Source: Paenibacillus melissococcoides
Lineage (GTDB): Bacteria; Bacillota; Bacilli; Paenibacillales; Paenibacillaceae
DNA: 64,000 nt
Assembly: GCA_944800085.1 (NCBI GenBank)
Contig: CALYLO010000005.1
Coordinates: forward strand, 372,001-436,000
Direction of reading: 5' to 3'
The notes under the pieces were generated by a model that saw nothing but the letters and a program-made list of their open reading frames with translations, ran no database searches and was not told the DNA's origin. The translations under genes were made by a program, and so were the position numbers. This document shows positions 52,147 to 60,477 of the stretch, in pieces; within the stretch, counting starts at the first letter, position 1, and each line of letters opens with the position of its first letter.

Positions 52147-53574
52147 TTACTGTTTCTCTTCTTCCGGTTCGCTTACGGCCGGCTGATGAATCGGCAGCGT
52201 CACAATCACCGTCGTGCCCACATCCGGTTTGCTCTCGATACTCATGTCGCCATGATGCGCCTTCACCAGCTCGTACGTAATGGCCAAGCCCAAGCCCGTG
52301 CCGCCATGGCTCGGGTTCACCTGATAGAACTTATCCATGACTTTGGCCAAATGCTCCTTGCTGATGCCGATGCCCTGGTCCACGATGCGCACGACCACCT
52401 TGTCCTCGTCCCACGTCGAATGGACCGTAATTACCGATTCATTCGGAGAGAACTTCACCGCATTGTCGATCAGATTGAGAAAGACCTGCTTCAGCCGGTT
52501 CGCATCGCCGGAGATAGGCTGCTCCGAGCCGCGGGAACGCACTTCAATATGAATCTGCTTCTGCTCTGCCTTCATTTTGACCTGCAGCACCGTCTCCTCC
52601 AGCACGCCCGACAAGCAGACCGGCGACCAATTGAATTGCAGCTTGTTCTCCTGCAGCTTGGAGAAGTCAAGCAGCTCTTCGACCAGCCCGATAAGCCGGT
52701 CGGTCTCCTTCAGGATGACGTTCATCCCCAGCTTGCTCTCTTCTTCCTCGAACTGTCCGGAGAGAAGCGTCTCGCTCCACCCCTTAATCCCGGTAAGCGG
52801 CGTGCGCAGCTCATGCGAGATTGAGGAGACGAAGTCGTTCTTGAGCTGGTTGCTGCGGACGATCTCATGAGCCATGAAGTTGAGCGTCCGGGCCAGCTCG
52901 CCGATCTCATACTTGTACTCTTCCTTGATGCGAACATCGAAGCGTCCCTTCGCCATTTGAGCGGAAGCGCTCGTTATCTCATTAATCGGCTTCACAATGG
53001 AATTCGCCAAGCCGATGCTGATGATGAGCACGACGATGAGAACCGCGATCGAAATGACAACAGAGAGCAGCACAATGCTGTTAATGCGCGCATTGACCAA
53101 ATCCAGCGAAGTGACAAGACGGACGATATAGACGATATCCCCCTTCGCATAGATCGGGGACGCAATCGACATGACCGCCTCTCCCGTCCCCGGCTGCTTG
53201 CCGATCCACTGCCCCATCGTGCCGCTCTGGGCGCTGATGACGTCGGCCGTGGCGACCGGCTTGTCCACCCGGAAGTAACTGGACGAGATCAGCACCTCGC
53301 CCTGCGGACTCAGAATCTGCACTTCCGCCGTCTTCAGATTGTACTGCTTCAGCAGGACGGGAAGCCAGCTTCGGTCTTCTGTATTGATGCCCGCGTTAGC
53401 TGGCTGATAGAACGACGACGTCACGCTCAAATGAGACGACATATGGGCAGAAATCGAATCATAATAATAGGAGCGGACAGCGATAAGAAATATCGCCTCC
53501 AAAATAAGCATCGTCAAAAAAACGACGATAAAATAGTGCATTACTACGGAACGCCGTATTCCCGGCTTTAGCAT
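52147..53574 (-). CDS. Sensor histidine kinase (HAMP, HisKA, HATPase)
   Basis: 475 residues from ATG 53574, which overlaps the regulator stop by 7 bp (GGAAAGG upstream); a start at 53592 is also open. Two membrane helices bracket an extracellular domain of about 130 residues. HAMP (SIVKPINEITSASAQMAKGR), HisKA phospho-His in SSISHELRTPLTGIKGWSET, HATPase N-box NLIDNAVKFSPNE, VDQGIGIS, GGTGLGLAITYELVKAHHGD. Prototypical class I kinase of the ResE/PhoR/WalK type, acting on the OmpR-like regulator encoded upstream. Confidence 0.92.
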   Translation of the reverse strand: MLKPGIRRSVVMHYFIVVFLTMLILEAIFLIAVRSYYYDSISAHMSSHLSVTSSFYQPANAGINTEDRSWLPVLLKQYNLKTAEVQILSPQGEVLISSSYFRVDKPVATADVISAQSGTMGQWIGKQPGTGEAVMSIASPIYAKGDIVYIVRLVTSLDLVNARINSIVLLSVVISIAVLIVVLIISIGLANSIVKPINEITSASAQMAKGRFDVRIKEEYKYEIGELARTLNFMAHEIVRSNQLKNDFVSSISHELRTPLTGIKGWSETLLSGQFEEEESKLGMNVILKETDRLIGLVEELLDFSKLQENKLQFNWSPVCLSGVLEETVLQVKMKAEQKQIHIEVRSRGSEQPISGDANRLKQVFLNLIDNAVKFSPNESVITVHSTWDEDKVVVRIVDQGIGISKEHLAKVMDKFYQVNPSHGGTGLGLAITYELVKAHHGDMSIESKPDVGTTVIVTLPIHQPAVSEPEEEKQ

Positions 53575-54269
53575 GAAGAGGAACCTTTCCATTTATATCC
53601 ATGTCCCCAGACGGTTTCCAAATATTTAGGCGACGAAGGCTCATCCTCGATTTTCTGCCGCAGGCGGCGGATATTGACATCGACAATCTTCGGATCGCCC
53701 ATATAATCTTTGCCCCATACATAATCAAGCAGCACATCGCGGCTCAATGTCATATCTTCCTTCTCCATAAAGAACTGCACCAGCGAGAACTCCGTCGGAG
53801 TCAGATCAATCGATTGATTATGCTTCGTAAACCGCTTCGCGATCAGATCGAGCGTAAACGGCCCCGAATGATAGACGACTTTCTGCGTAGGCTGCTGATA
53901 GGCGTTAACCCGGCGCAGGAGAGACTGAATGCGGGCCACCAGCTCCGTCGGACTGAACGGCTTGCTCACATGATCGTCGGCGCCGACCGACAACGCGTAT
54001 ACCTTGTCCTGCTCCTGAACCTTGGCCGTCAGGAAAATGATGCCCATCCGCTCATTGAACTGGCGGACGCGGCGGCATACCTCAAAGCCGTCAATGCCCG
54101 GAACCATCACGTCGAGCAGCGCAATATCAATCGTATTGTCGTTCACAAGAATCTGGTAGGCATCGTTGCCGTTGGCGGCCTCCACCACATCGAATCCGTT
54201 GCGCTTCAGGTTGATGACTATAAAGCTGCGAATCGATTCTTCATCTTCCAGAATGAGTATCTTCGTCAT
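53568..54269 (-). CDS. OmpR-family response regulator
   Basis: 233 residues from ATG 54269 (GGAGACGGGAAGAG upstream). Receiver with EDEES, phosphoacceptor Asp in LLDVMVPGIDGFE, Lys in HVSKPFSPTELVA. The C-terminal winged helix has LTPTEFSLVQFFMEKED, LLDYVWGKDYMGDP, VDVNIRRLRQKIEDEP, YLETVWGHGYKW. It is cotranscribed with the kinase and preceded 20 bp by the FG-GAP lipoprotein gene. Targets unknown. Confidence 0.93.
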   Translation of the reverse strand: MTKILILEDEESIRSFIVINLKRNGFDVVEAANGNDAYQILVNDNTIDIALLDVMVPGIDGFEVCRRVRQFNERMGIIFLTAKVQEQDKVYALSVGADDHVSKPFSPTELVARIQSLLRRVNAYQQPTQKVVYHSGPFTLDLIAKRFTKHNQSIDLTPTEFSLVQFFMEKEDMTLSRDVLLDYVWGKDYMGDPKIVDVNIRRLRQKIEDEPSSPKYLETVWGHGYKWKGSSSC

Positions 54270-54288
54270 CTCTTCCCGTCTCCTTCTT

Positions 54289-55575
54289 TCATTCATTGCT
54301 TTCCCGGTTGATCTCCGGAATCTTCGGGGTGCCTCTGTTCAGCATCAGCGGCTCCTTGCTGAATACGCCGATAATGGTATCTCCATACGAGCTGAGATAG
54401 GTCCACTTCTCCTTGTACGTCTCCCACAATTCCGGGTTGAAAAACTTGATCTCGGCCAGCGTCTCATTTGTATGCATGTCCATAAACCGGATATATTCAT
54501 CCTTCTTCGACTTCGTATCAATCGTTACCCGGCCATACCATGAAGTCGGCAGCTTCAGCTGGAACCGATCCTGATAGTCGCGGTACTGTTTCTCGACCAG
54601 CTTCAACCCGTTCTTCTCGTCCCACTGATAGTAACCCGTGAAGTACGGAACATCGTACGATGCATAAATATCCCAGCCCGGCGGCCTCTCGGGAATCGCG
54701 ATCTCGATGATGCCGTCTCCATTCATGTCACCGCTGGAGATGTTATACGGCTTGATCGCCATCTCTTCCGGCAGGACAGAGACGAGCTGATTATCCTGTG
54801 TCAACTTGATAATATCCGTTACGCCGTAATTGGCTCCAGCCATTGCATCAAGCACAATTCCTTTTTGGTTCTTGCTGATATAGCCTGAAATCATATTCGT
54901 ATACGTATTCACGTCTTTGTCCAGCGTCAATTCATTCTGCTTGGCCATTTTCCCGTCCTTGAAATCATACATGGTCAGCACCGGCGGCATCTCGCGGCGG
55001 TTATTGACGATGTATAACTGGTTCTTCCCGTCCCCGTTCAGATCATCGATGACGAACTGGGAATAGGGCTGCTCGAAGATTTTGACGATGCCGTCCTGCG
55101 TGAACGTGTAGACGACCAATCCTTTATTCAGATCCTTGTCGCTGCCTCCATAGCCGACGACGAGATCCAGCCTGTTGTCATGGGTCAAGTCCACGAGCTC
55201 GACCCGATCTAAGCTGACCCCTACCCCATCGAACTCGACCACCTTGTTCCACGTCTCTCCGTCACTATGGAAGACGAGTCCGTGCAGGCGCACATCCTTG
55301 TCCGGCGTCTCGTAAAATACGATGGCCGTATCCGCCCGCCCGTCATTGTTCAGATCGGCGAGCCGTATGCGGCTGGCATCCTCGGCATTGGCTGGCCGCA
55401 ACATTTCGGCCCCCTTCGGCATCTGCGAGGAAATAATCGTCATGATCTTTGCCTTATCCTCCGGAAGCCGGGGGGGACTCATTAACGATTTGGGATCCTG
55501 CAGCCACTCGCACCCGCTGAGCAGGACACAGGCGAAGAGAAGAAGCGACACGCTCCGTATCCACCGCATTGTCAT
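54289..55575 (-). CDS. FG-GAP/VCBS-type lipoprotein
   Basis: 428 residues from ATG 55575 (GTG 55587 possible; the ribosome site is weak). Lipoprotein signal peptide with LLSGC. The mature protein has FG-GAP-like beta-propeller repeats with calcium-type loops: LADLNNDGRADTAIV, LVDLTHDNRLDLVVG, IDDLNGDGKNQLYIV, SGDMNGDGIIEIAIP. C-terminal part SWYGRVTIDTKSKKDEYIRF is unlike known domains. First gene of a three-gene operon with the OmpR regulator and kinase; it may act as the sensor's outside partner, a guess from context. Confidence 0.85.
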   Translation of the reverse strand: MTMRWIRSVSLLLFACVLLSGCEWLQDPKSLMSPPRLPEDKAKIMTIISSQMPKGAEMLRPANAEDASRIRLADLNNDGRADTAIVFYETPDKDVRLHGLVFHSDGETWNKVVEFDGVGVSLDRVELVDLTHDNRLDLVVGYGGSDKDLNKGLVVYTFTQDGIVKIFEQPYSQFVIDDLNGDGKNQLYIVNNRREMPPVLTMYDFKDGKMAKQNELTLDKDVNTYTNMISGYISKNQKGIVLDAMAGANYGVTDIIKLTQDNQLVSVLPEEMAIKPYNISSGDMNGDGIIEIAIPERPPGWDIYASYDVPYFTGYYQWDEKNGLKLVEKQYRDYQDRFQLKLPTSWYGRVTIDTKSKKDEYIRFMDMHTNETLAEIKFFNPELWETYKEKWTYLSSYGDTIIGVFSKEPLMLNRGTPKIPEINRESNE

Positions 55576-55664
55576 TCCGCTTATCACTCTTTCATCGGTT
55601 CAGATTTATCCTGATTATAACTATATCTTAACAGAATACATACTCCATCATTATAAAAAAAAAC

Positions 55665-55682
55665 TGTCACCGAAAGGTGACA
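55665..55682 (-). terminator. Terminator of the DUF3298 gene
   Basis: On the minus strand TGTCACC-TTTC-GGTGACA followed by G and nine T. Confidence 0.85.
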
Positions 55683-55702
55683 ATACCATGACAACCCCCG
55701 TT

Positions 55703-56341
55703 CTAATACCAGAGCGCATCGATCATTCCATTCTCTGCCTTGATATCCTCCAACGTATAAATGGATATCGGGAAATATGGAAAGCCGTAGGCGTATGGAG
55801 CCAGCTCATACAGGCCGAAGAACAGGACGAGCGCTTTGTCTGTCATATAAAAATCTTGATCCGGCCGAATCTCGGTGAACGGCTCCAATACGGGAATGTA
55901 GCGCGCTTGAATCTGGGCGGCTACCTGCTCCGACAGCACCTTCACATAAGGGGCTCCCGGCTTGAACAGATCCGCCAGCTTCAGCTCCCGCCCGTTCCGG
56001 ACATCCATCGTCATCCCGGCCTGATACGTCATCCCGTGCGCGGCATGCGCCGTATATCCGTATACGATGAGAGTGAGGCTGATATAATGGCGCTCATTCA
56101 GCTTGATCTCGTAGGAGCCCGTTACCTCCGTGTCCGGCGCTTCGCCGTATCCGGTCATCCGAATGAGCCGGACCGCCTGGCGGTGGATCGCCTGATTCAT
56201 GCGGGATACCGCTTCTTCCCCGTCACGGCCGCGAATCTGAGGCACGTAGACGGTCAGCTTCGGTCTGCGGATGACATACGTATCCACCTGGACCGGCAGC
56301 GGATACATCGTCGTGGCATCCGCTTCCGTTGATGTGCTCAT
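55703..56341 (-). CDS. DUF3298/DUF4163 protein (RsiV-like sensor domain)
   Basis: 212 residues, soluble as it stands: no signal peptide. DUF4163/DUF3298: VYVPQIRGRDGEEAVSRMNQ, YEIKLNERHYISLTLIVYGY, LKLADLFKPGAPYVKVL, EQDFYMTDKALVLFFGLYEL-like text and AYGFPYFPIS. Similar domains form the extracellular part of the anti-sigma factor RsiV, which binds lysozyme; here no membrane helix or sigma factor is present. Function unknown. Confidence 0.8.
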   Translation of the reverse strand: MSTSTEADATTMYPLPVQVDTYVIRRPKLTVYVPQIRGRDGEEAVSRMNQAIHRQAVRLIRMTGYGEAPDTEVTGSYEIKLNERHYISLTLIVYGYTAHAAHGMTYQAGMTMDVRNGRELKLADLFKPGAPYVKVLSEQVAAQIQARYIPVLEPFTEIRPDQDFYMTDKALVLFFGLYELAPYAYGFPYFPISIYTLEDIKAENGMIDALWY

Positions 56342-56434
56342 CCCTATCCCCTCGCTTCATCCTTGGTCATAATCCCAATATATGCAAGGGGAGGCGCGGC
56401 GTGACATTCGCCTAAGCGGCATTCCGCAAACGCA

Positions 56435-57163
56435 TTACTGTAGAAGCGCCTTCTCCGATTGGAGCAGGCGGCGTCCCTTCACGTCGACCGCGATCCGCCC
56501 TTCCTTCATTCCCCAGATGCGGGTCGCGTACTTCTCGGCCAGCTCGGCCTGATGGAAGACGGCGATCACGATCTTCCGCTCCCGCTGGCACAAGCCGCGG
56601 AACGTCTCCAGCACCGACTCGGCGGCCTTCGGATCCAGGCCGAGCACGGGCTCGTCCGCCAAGAGAACGTTAGCCCCGTGCACGAGGGCGCGCGCGATGG
56701 CGACACGCTGGCGCTCCCCGCCGCTGAGCTTGCTTGTCTGCTCATGCGCCTTGTCCAATAAGCCGAGCATCTCAAGCGTGTCCATCGCCCCCATATAATC
56801 GTCCGAACGGACAATGCCGAGAGCCATCCGCCAGAGCGGCGTCTGATGGAAGCGCCCGATGAGCACGTTCTTCAGCACTTTTCGATTCAGATTGAGGACC
56901 GGATTCTGTTCCAGATAAGCGAACTCGCGCATCACCTTGCGCTTGCCGTTGACCTGATTCTCGAAAATATTGACGCCGTCGACGTTATACTTGCCGCTCG
57001 TCCAGCTCTCCCTCATCGCGATGCATTTGAGCAGCGTCGACTTGCCGCTGCCGCTTGCGCCGATGACGCCGACGAACTCGCCGGGCTCGAGCTCGAAGCT
57101 CAGCCGATCCAATATCGGGGGGGCCGGCGGATACCGCTTGACCAGACGTTCTACTTTAATCAT
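56435..57163 (-). CDS. Orphan ABC ATPase, PhnC-like
   Basis: 242 residues. Walker A IGASGSGKSTLLKCIAM, Q-loop FAYLEQNPVLNLNRKV, signature LSGGERQRVAIARAL, Walker B NVLLADEPVLGLDP, switch AVFHQAELAEKY. The order and spacing resemble PhnC of phosphonate importers, including TFRGLCQRERKIVI. No phnD or phnE gene is adjacent, so partner subunits are elsewhere or the protein serves another transporter. Gene 117 bp after the MFS exporter. GAGAGGAG ribosome site. Confidence 0.85.
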   Translation of the reverse strand: MIKVERLVKRYPPAPPILDRLSFELEPGEFVGVIGASGSGKSTLLKCIAMRESWTSGKYNVDGVNIFENQVNGKRKVMREFAYLEQNPVLNLNRKVLKNVLIGRFHQTPLWRMALGIVRSDDYMGAMDTLEMLGLLDKAHEQTSKLSGGERQRVAIARALVHGANVLLADEPVLGLDPKAAESVLETFRGLCQRERKIVIAVFHQAELAEKYATRIWGMKEGRIAVDVKGRRLLQSEKALLQ

Positions 57164-57280
57164 GGCATAGACTCCTCTCTATCCGTAGAAGGCTTTCCGT
57201 TTGTCTTTCCTTTTGGACTGTTCCAAAAATCGGCTTGCACGCTTGTGAACATATATTTATAAGTGTAAGGAAGATGAGGC

Positions 57281-58462
57281 CTAACTTGCAAGCGTTTTTG
57301 CCTGCCGCTTGAAGATCAAGCCGAGCAGCGAGAAGCCGATGTACCAGAGGCCAAGCAAGTAGAACATGCTGCCCATCGACACATACTGCAGCCCCAAGCC
57401 GGCCAGATTCGGCCCGATAATGCTGCCCAGACTGAAGTGAACGGATGCGATCACATTCGCGGAAGGCAGGTAAGCCTTCGGCAAAATATCCGCGGCATAG
57501 GCCAGGCCAAGCGAGAAAAAGGAGCCGACCAACCCGCCGACCAGCAGAAAGAGAATCAAAATTCCCCAGACGCTCGTGCCGGCGAACGGGATGAGGAGAA
57601 ATCCCGCTCCTCCGGTCAGACCGCAAGCCATCAGCACCTTTTTGCGGTCCAGCTTGTCGCTCAGTATGCCGAGCGGAAGCTGCAGGATAAGGCCGCCGAT
57701 GCCGAAGAACGGCAGCAGGTACGAGATCCAATGCTCCTCAAGGCCGATGCGGAGCGCATAAATCGGGAAGTTGCTGTTCATCGAGGCTTCCATATAGCCG
57801 TACAAGAAAGCGGGCAGCAGCGCGAACCAAGCCCATTGATAAGAGCGGGCATACCGCTTCTCGGGACGGGCGCCTTCATGCAAGCCTTCCACCGGCTGAT
57901 TCGGCAGCACGAACATAACCAGTCCGATGACAACGAGGAACAGCGCGGCCATCACCAGGAACGGCGCGGAATCATGCACGCGGAGCAGATTTATGCCGAG
58001 CGGACCGAAGCTGAAGCCCAGCCCATAGGCCATCCCGTACAGCGAAATATTCCGTCCGCGCCGGTGAGCCGGGCTGACGGAGACCGCCCACAGCTGGGTC
58101 GCGTAATGGAGCGCGCTGTCCCCCAGGCCGACAATCATCCGAAGCGCGAACCAGACATAGATATTGGGCAGCAGCGGGAACAGCACGATCGCTGCCGTTA
58201 CGACGATGAGCCCGCCGAGAAGCATCCGCTTGTATCCCACCCGGAGCAGGATCCGTTCGACGGCGAACATCATCGCGAATACGCCGACGTACAAAGCCGT
58301 CGCATTCAGCGCATTCAGATCGGAAGGAACGCCCATCCGCTCCAGGAAGATCGTTAAGAGCGGGAGCAGCATCCCTTGACTCAATCCGGTAAATGTGACA
58401 ACAATAATAAGAATGAAAAATTGCATGCTTGGAGAACTCGTAGTGAAACGCCTTGCTGACAT
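57281..58462 (-). CDS. MFS transporter
   Basis: 393 residues, twelve membrane helices. MFS motif in loop 2-3 (VERILLRVGYKRMLLGGLIV) and loop 8-9 (LGILSDKLDRKKVLMA); GLGDSALHYATQLWAVSVSP at helix 4 resembles drug exporters. GTGGAGG ribosome site before ATG 58462. Divergent from an ArsR-type regulator gene, which may control it. Confidence 0.9.
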   Translation of the reverse strand: MSARRFTTSSPSMQFFILIIVVTFTGLSQGMLLPLLTIFLERMGVPSDLNALNATALYVGVFAMMFAVERILLRVGYKRMLLGGLIVVTAAIVLFPLLPNIYVWFALRMIVGLGDSALHYATQLWAVSVSPAHRRGRNISLYGMAYGLGFSFGPLGINLLRVHDSAPFLVMAALFLVVIGLVMFVLPNQPVEGLHEGARPEKRYARSYQWAWFALLPAFLYGYMEASMNSNFPIYALRIGLEEHWISYLLPFFGIGGLILQLPLGILSDKLDRKKVLMACGLTGGAGFLLIPFAGTSVWGILILFLLVGGLVGSFFSLGLAYAADILPKAYLPSANVIASVHFSLGSIIGPNLAGLGLQYVSMGSMFYLLGLWYIGFSLLGLIFKRQAKTLAS

Positions 58463-58632
58463 GGACTTTCCTCCACAAAACTATGATTTGAACGCTTGAA
58501 GCATGCGGCGCGCGGCCGCCTCCCGCAAGCTTCATTTGACACCAACATTTCAACATTATAGTAGACAATAGGATGCAACACAATTCATAATGATAGAGTA
58601 ACGCAATGTTATCCAAGGGGGCTCCGTAAGGC

Positions 58633-59544
58633 ATGACCTACCATGTTCGTATCGGCTATTCATCGGTATATGAACTTATTGGAAGCTTTATGTTGTTCGT
58701 TCACCGCAAGTGCATCCGCAACGTAGACAACGGAATGGAATGGGCGCGCAGCATCGAACAGCAGCTCCCTCCGCAATGGAATGCGTACAGCGAGAAGATC
58801 CGGAAGCATTCGTTAAGCGACTTCGACATGCTCTACGCGCTGGCGCTGGAGCGGAATCACAACGATATTCCTTCCTATCTCGAGCAGCTGGAACGGCTGA
58901 CACCAGACGAGTGGGACAGAGTCAGACAAGAGAATGGCCTGCGCCTCCCCTCCTTCCGGCTGGAACGCTGCCTGGAGCTGTATGTTCCGGCGCTCCGATT
59001 CTGGTATGAACACTATATCCGTCACTCGCTTCCGGAATGGGAACCGATACTTCTGCATGACGCGGAAGAGAAGCGGCGGTTATTGGACAAAATAAAGCCG
59101 CAGGATCTCATCGAGCTGGCCACGAACGGCGTCGTCATCCCGGAGCATGATTCGGTTGACGAAGTGATTCTTGCCCCGATGTGGCACTATCGTCCCATTA
59201 ATAATAATTGTACGTTCCGAAGACGGATTCTCGTCCTATACCCGGTGGACAAGCCGGAACCGGATCTGATGGTCCCGTCGCACAACCTGCGCCGCATGAC
59301 CGAAGCATTGGCGGACGAGAAGCGGCTGCGCATCTTGCGTCTGGTCGGACAGAAGCCGTATACGTTCGCAGAGATCCAGAAATATATTCCGCTCTCGACG
59401 GGAGCGCTCAAGCATCATCTGGCAGTCCTGCGCTCTGCGGGATATATCCGAACGTACTGGAACGGCAAGGTGCAGCGGATCGCGCTGCGGCCGGAAGGGC
59501 TTGCGGATTTATCCGCTTTTCTCGAAGCCTACATACATTCATGA
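58633..59544 (+). CDS. ArsR-type regulator with N-terminal ligand-like domain
   Basis: 303 residues. Residues about 1-205 have no family I can name (VYELIGSFMLFVHRKC at the start, as in the DUF5937 lead of some ArsR proteins). Residues about 218-300 are a winged helix: LRRMTEALADEKRLRILRLV, PYTFAEIQKYIPLSTGALKH, HLAVLRSAGYIRTYWNGKVQ. No metal-binding Cys cluster. AAGGGGG ribosome site. Divergent from the MFS gene across 170 bp. Confidence 0.85.
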   Translation: MTYHVRIGYSSVYELIGSFMLFVHRKCIRNVDNGMEWARSIEQQLPPQWNAYSEKIRKHSLSDFDMLYALALERNHNDIPSYLEQLERLTPDEWDRVRQENGLRLPSFRLERCLELYVPALRFWYEHYIRHSLPEWEPILLHDAEEKRRLLDKIKPQDLIELATNGVVIPEHDSVDEVILAPMWHYRPINNNCTFRRRILVLYPVDKPEPDLMVPSHNLRRMTEALADEKRLRILRLVGQKPYTFAEIQKYIPLSTGALKHHLAVLRSAGYIRTYWNGKVQRIALRPEGLADLSAFLEAYIHS

Positions 59545-59609
59545 CAGCAAGCCTGATTGCAGCCTCTTGCGCTGTTGCGGCTCTGATAGCGTTAAGGAGG
59601 TGATTCGGC

Positions 59610-60359
59610 ATGACCGTGATGCCGAGACAGACGATATTATTCGATCTGGACGATACGCTCGTCCATTGCAACAAATATTTTGACATCGTCATTCAACAAT
59701 TTCTCGATACGATGATGACGTGGTTCGCGCCGTGGAAGCTGCCGGCCGAGGACATCCGCGCGGTGCAGGTCCGCATCGATATTGCCGGGGTGCAGGACAA
59801 CGGCTTTCAGAGCGAGCATTTCCCGCGCTCGTTGATTCAGACGTACGATCACTTCTCTGCGCTGACCGGCCGCACCCCGTCCGCCGACGAGTCCGAACTG
59901 CTCTGGAAGCTGGGAATGAGCGTCTACGAGTTCGAAATCGAGCCTTATCCCGGCATGATAGACACGCTCGATCGGCTGCGGGATGACGGGCATGAGCTCT
60001 TCCTGTATACCGGCGGGGAACAAGTGATTCAAGAGCGCAAAATTGCGCAAATGAAGCTGTTCGACTATTTCGGAGATCGGATATTTATCCGCCGGCACAA
60101 GACAGCGGACGCCTTGTCCTCCATCGTGCGGGAACAAGGCTTCCCGGCCGAGAGCACCTGGATGATCGGGAATTCGCTGCGAACCGACGTGATTCCCGCC
60201 CTGCTGTCCGGCCTGAATGCCATTTACTTGAAGCAGGCGAACGAATGGGCATTTAACATCGTCGAGATCGATGCCGAGCCGAACGGCGCCTTCGAGACCA
60301 TCGAGCAGCTAACCGAGGTGCCTCGCGTCATTCGCAACTGGATATTGACCCCGCGGTAA
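59610..60359 (+). CDS. HAD-superfamily hydrolase
   Basis: 249 residues with AAGGAGGTGAT before ATG 59610. HAD motifs: I, FDLDDTLVH (nucleophile Asp); II, LFLYTGG (Thr); III, Lys in RRHKTADAL; IV, WMIGNSLRTDV. Cap between motifs I and II, C1-type. The likely substrate is a small phosphorylated compound; family alone does not say which. It lies 65 bp after the regulator and may share its transcript. Confidence 0.88.
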   Translation: MTVMPRQTILFDLDDTLVHCNKYFDIVIQQFLDTMMTWFAPWKLPAEDIRAVQVRIDIAGVQDNGFQSEHFPRSLIQTYDHFSALTGRTPSADESELLWKLGMSVYEFEIEPYPGMIDTLDRLRDDGHELFLYTGGEQVIQERKIAQMKLFDYFGDRIFIRRHKTADALSSIVREQGFPAESTWMIGNSLRTDVIPALLSGLNAIYLKQANEWAFNIVEIDAEPNGAFETIEQLTEVPRVIRNWILTPR

Positions 60360-60365
60360 TAGGAT

Positions 60366-60390
60366 AGGCCGGCTTCGAGAGAGCCGGCCT
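60366..60390 (+). terminator. Terminator of the HAD hydrolase gene
   Basis: Stem AGGCCGGCT / AGCCGGCCT with a 7-base loop, then TCTGCTG, 6 bp after the stop. T content is low. Confidence 0.65.
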
Positions 60391-60477
60391 TCTGCTGTAG
60401 TCGGCATAACGCCGCCCATGGTTCGGCGTGACAACCCTCGTCCTGCCTGCGCATGCGGCATGGGATTCCAAGACAGG

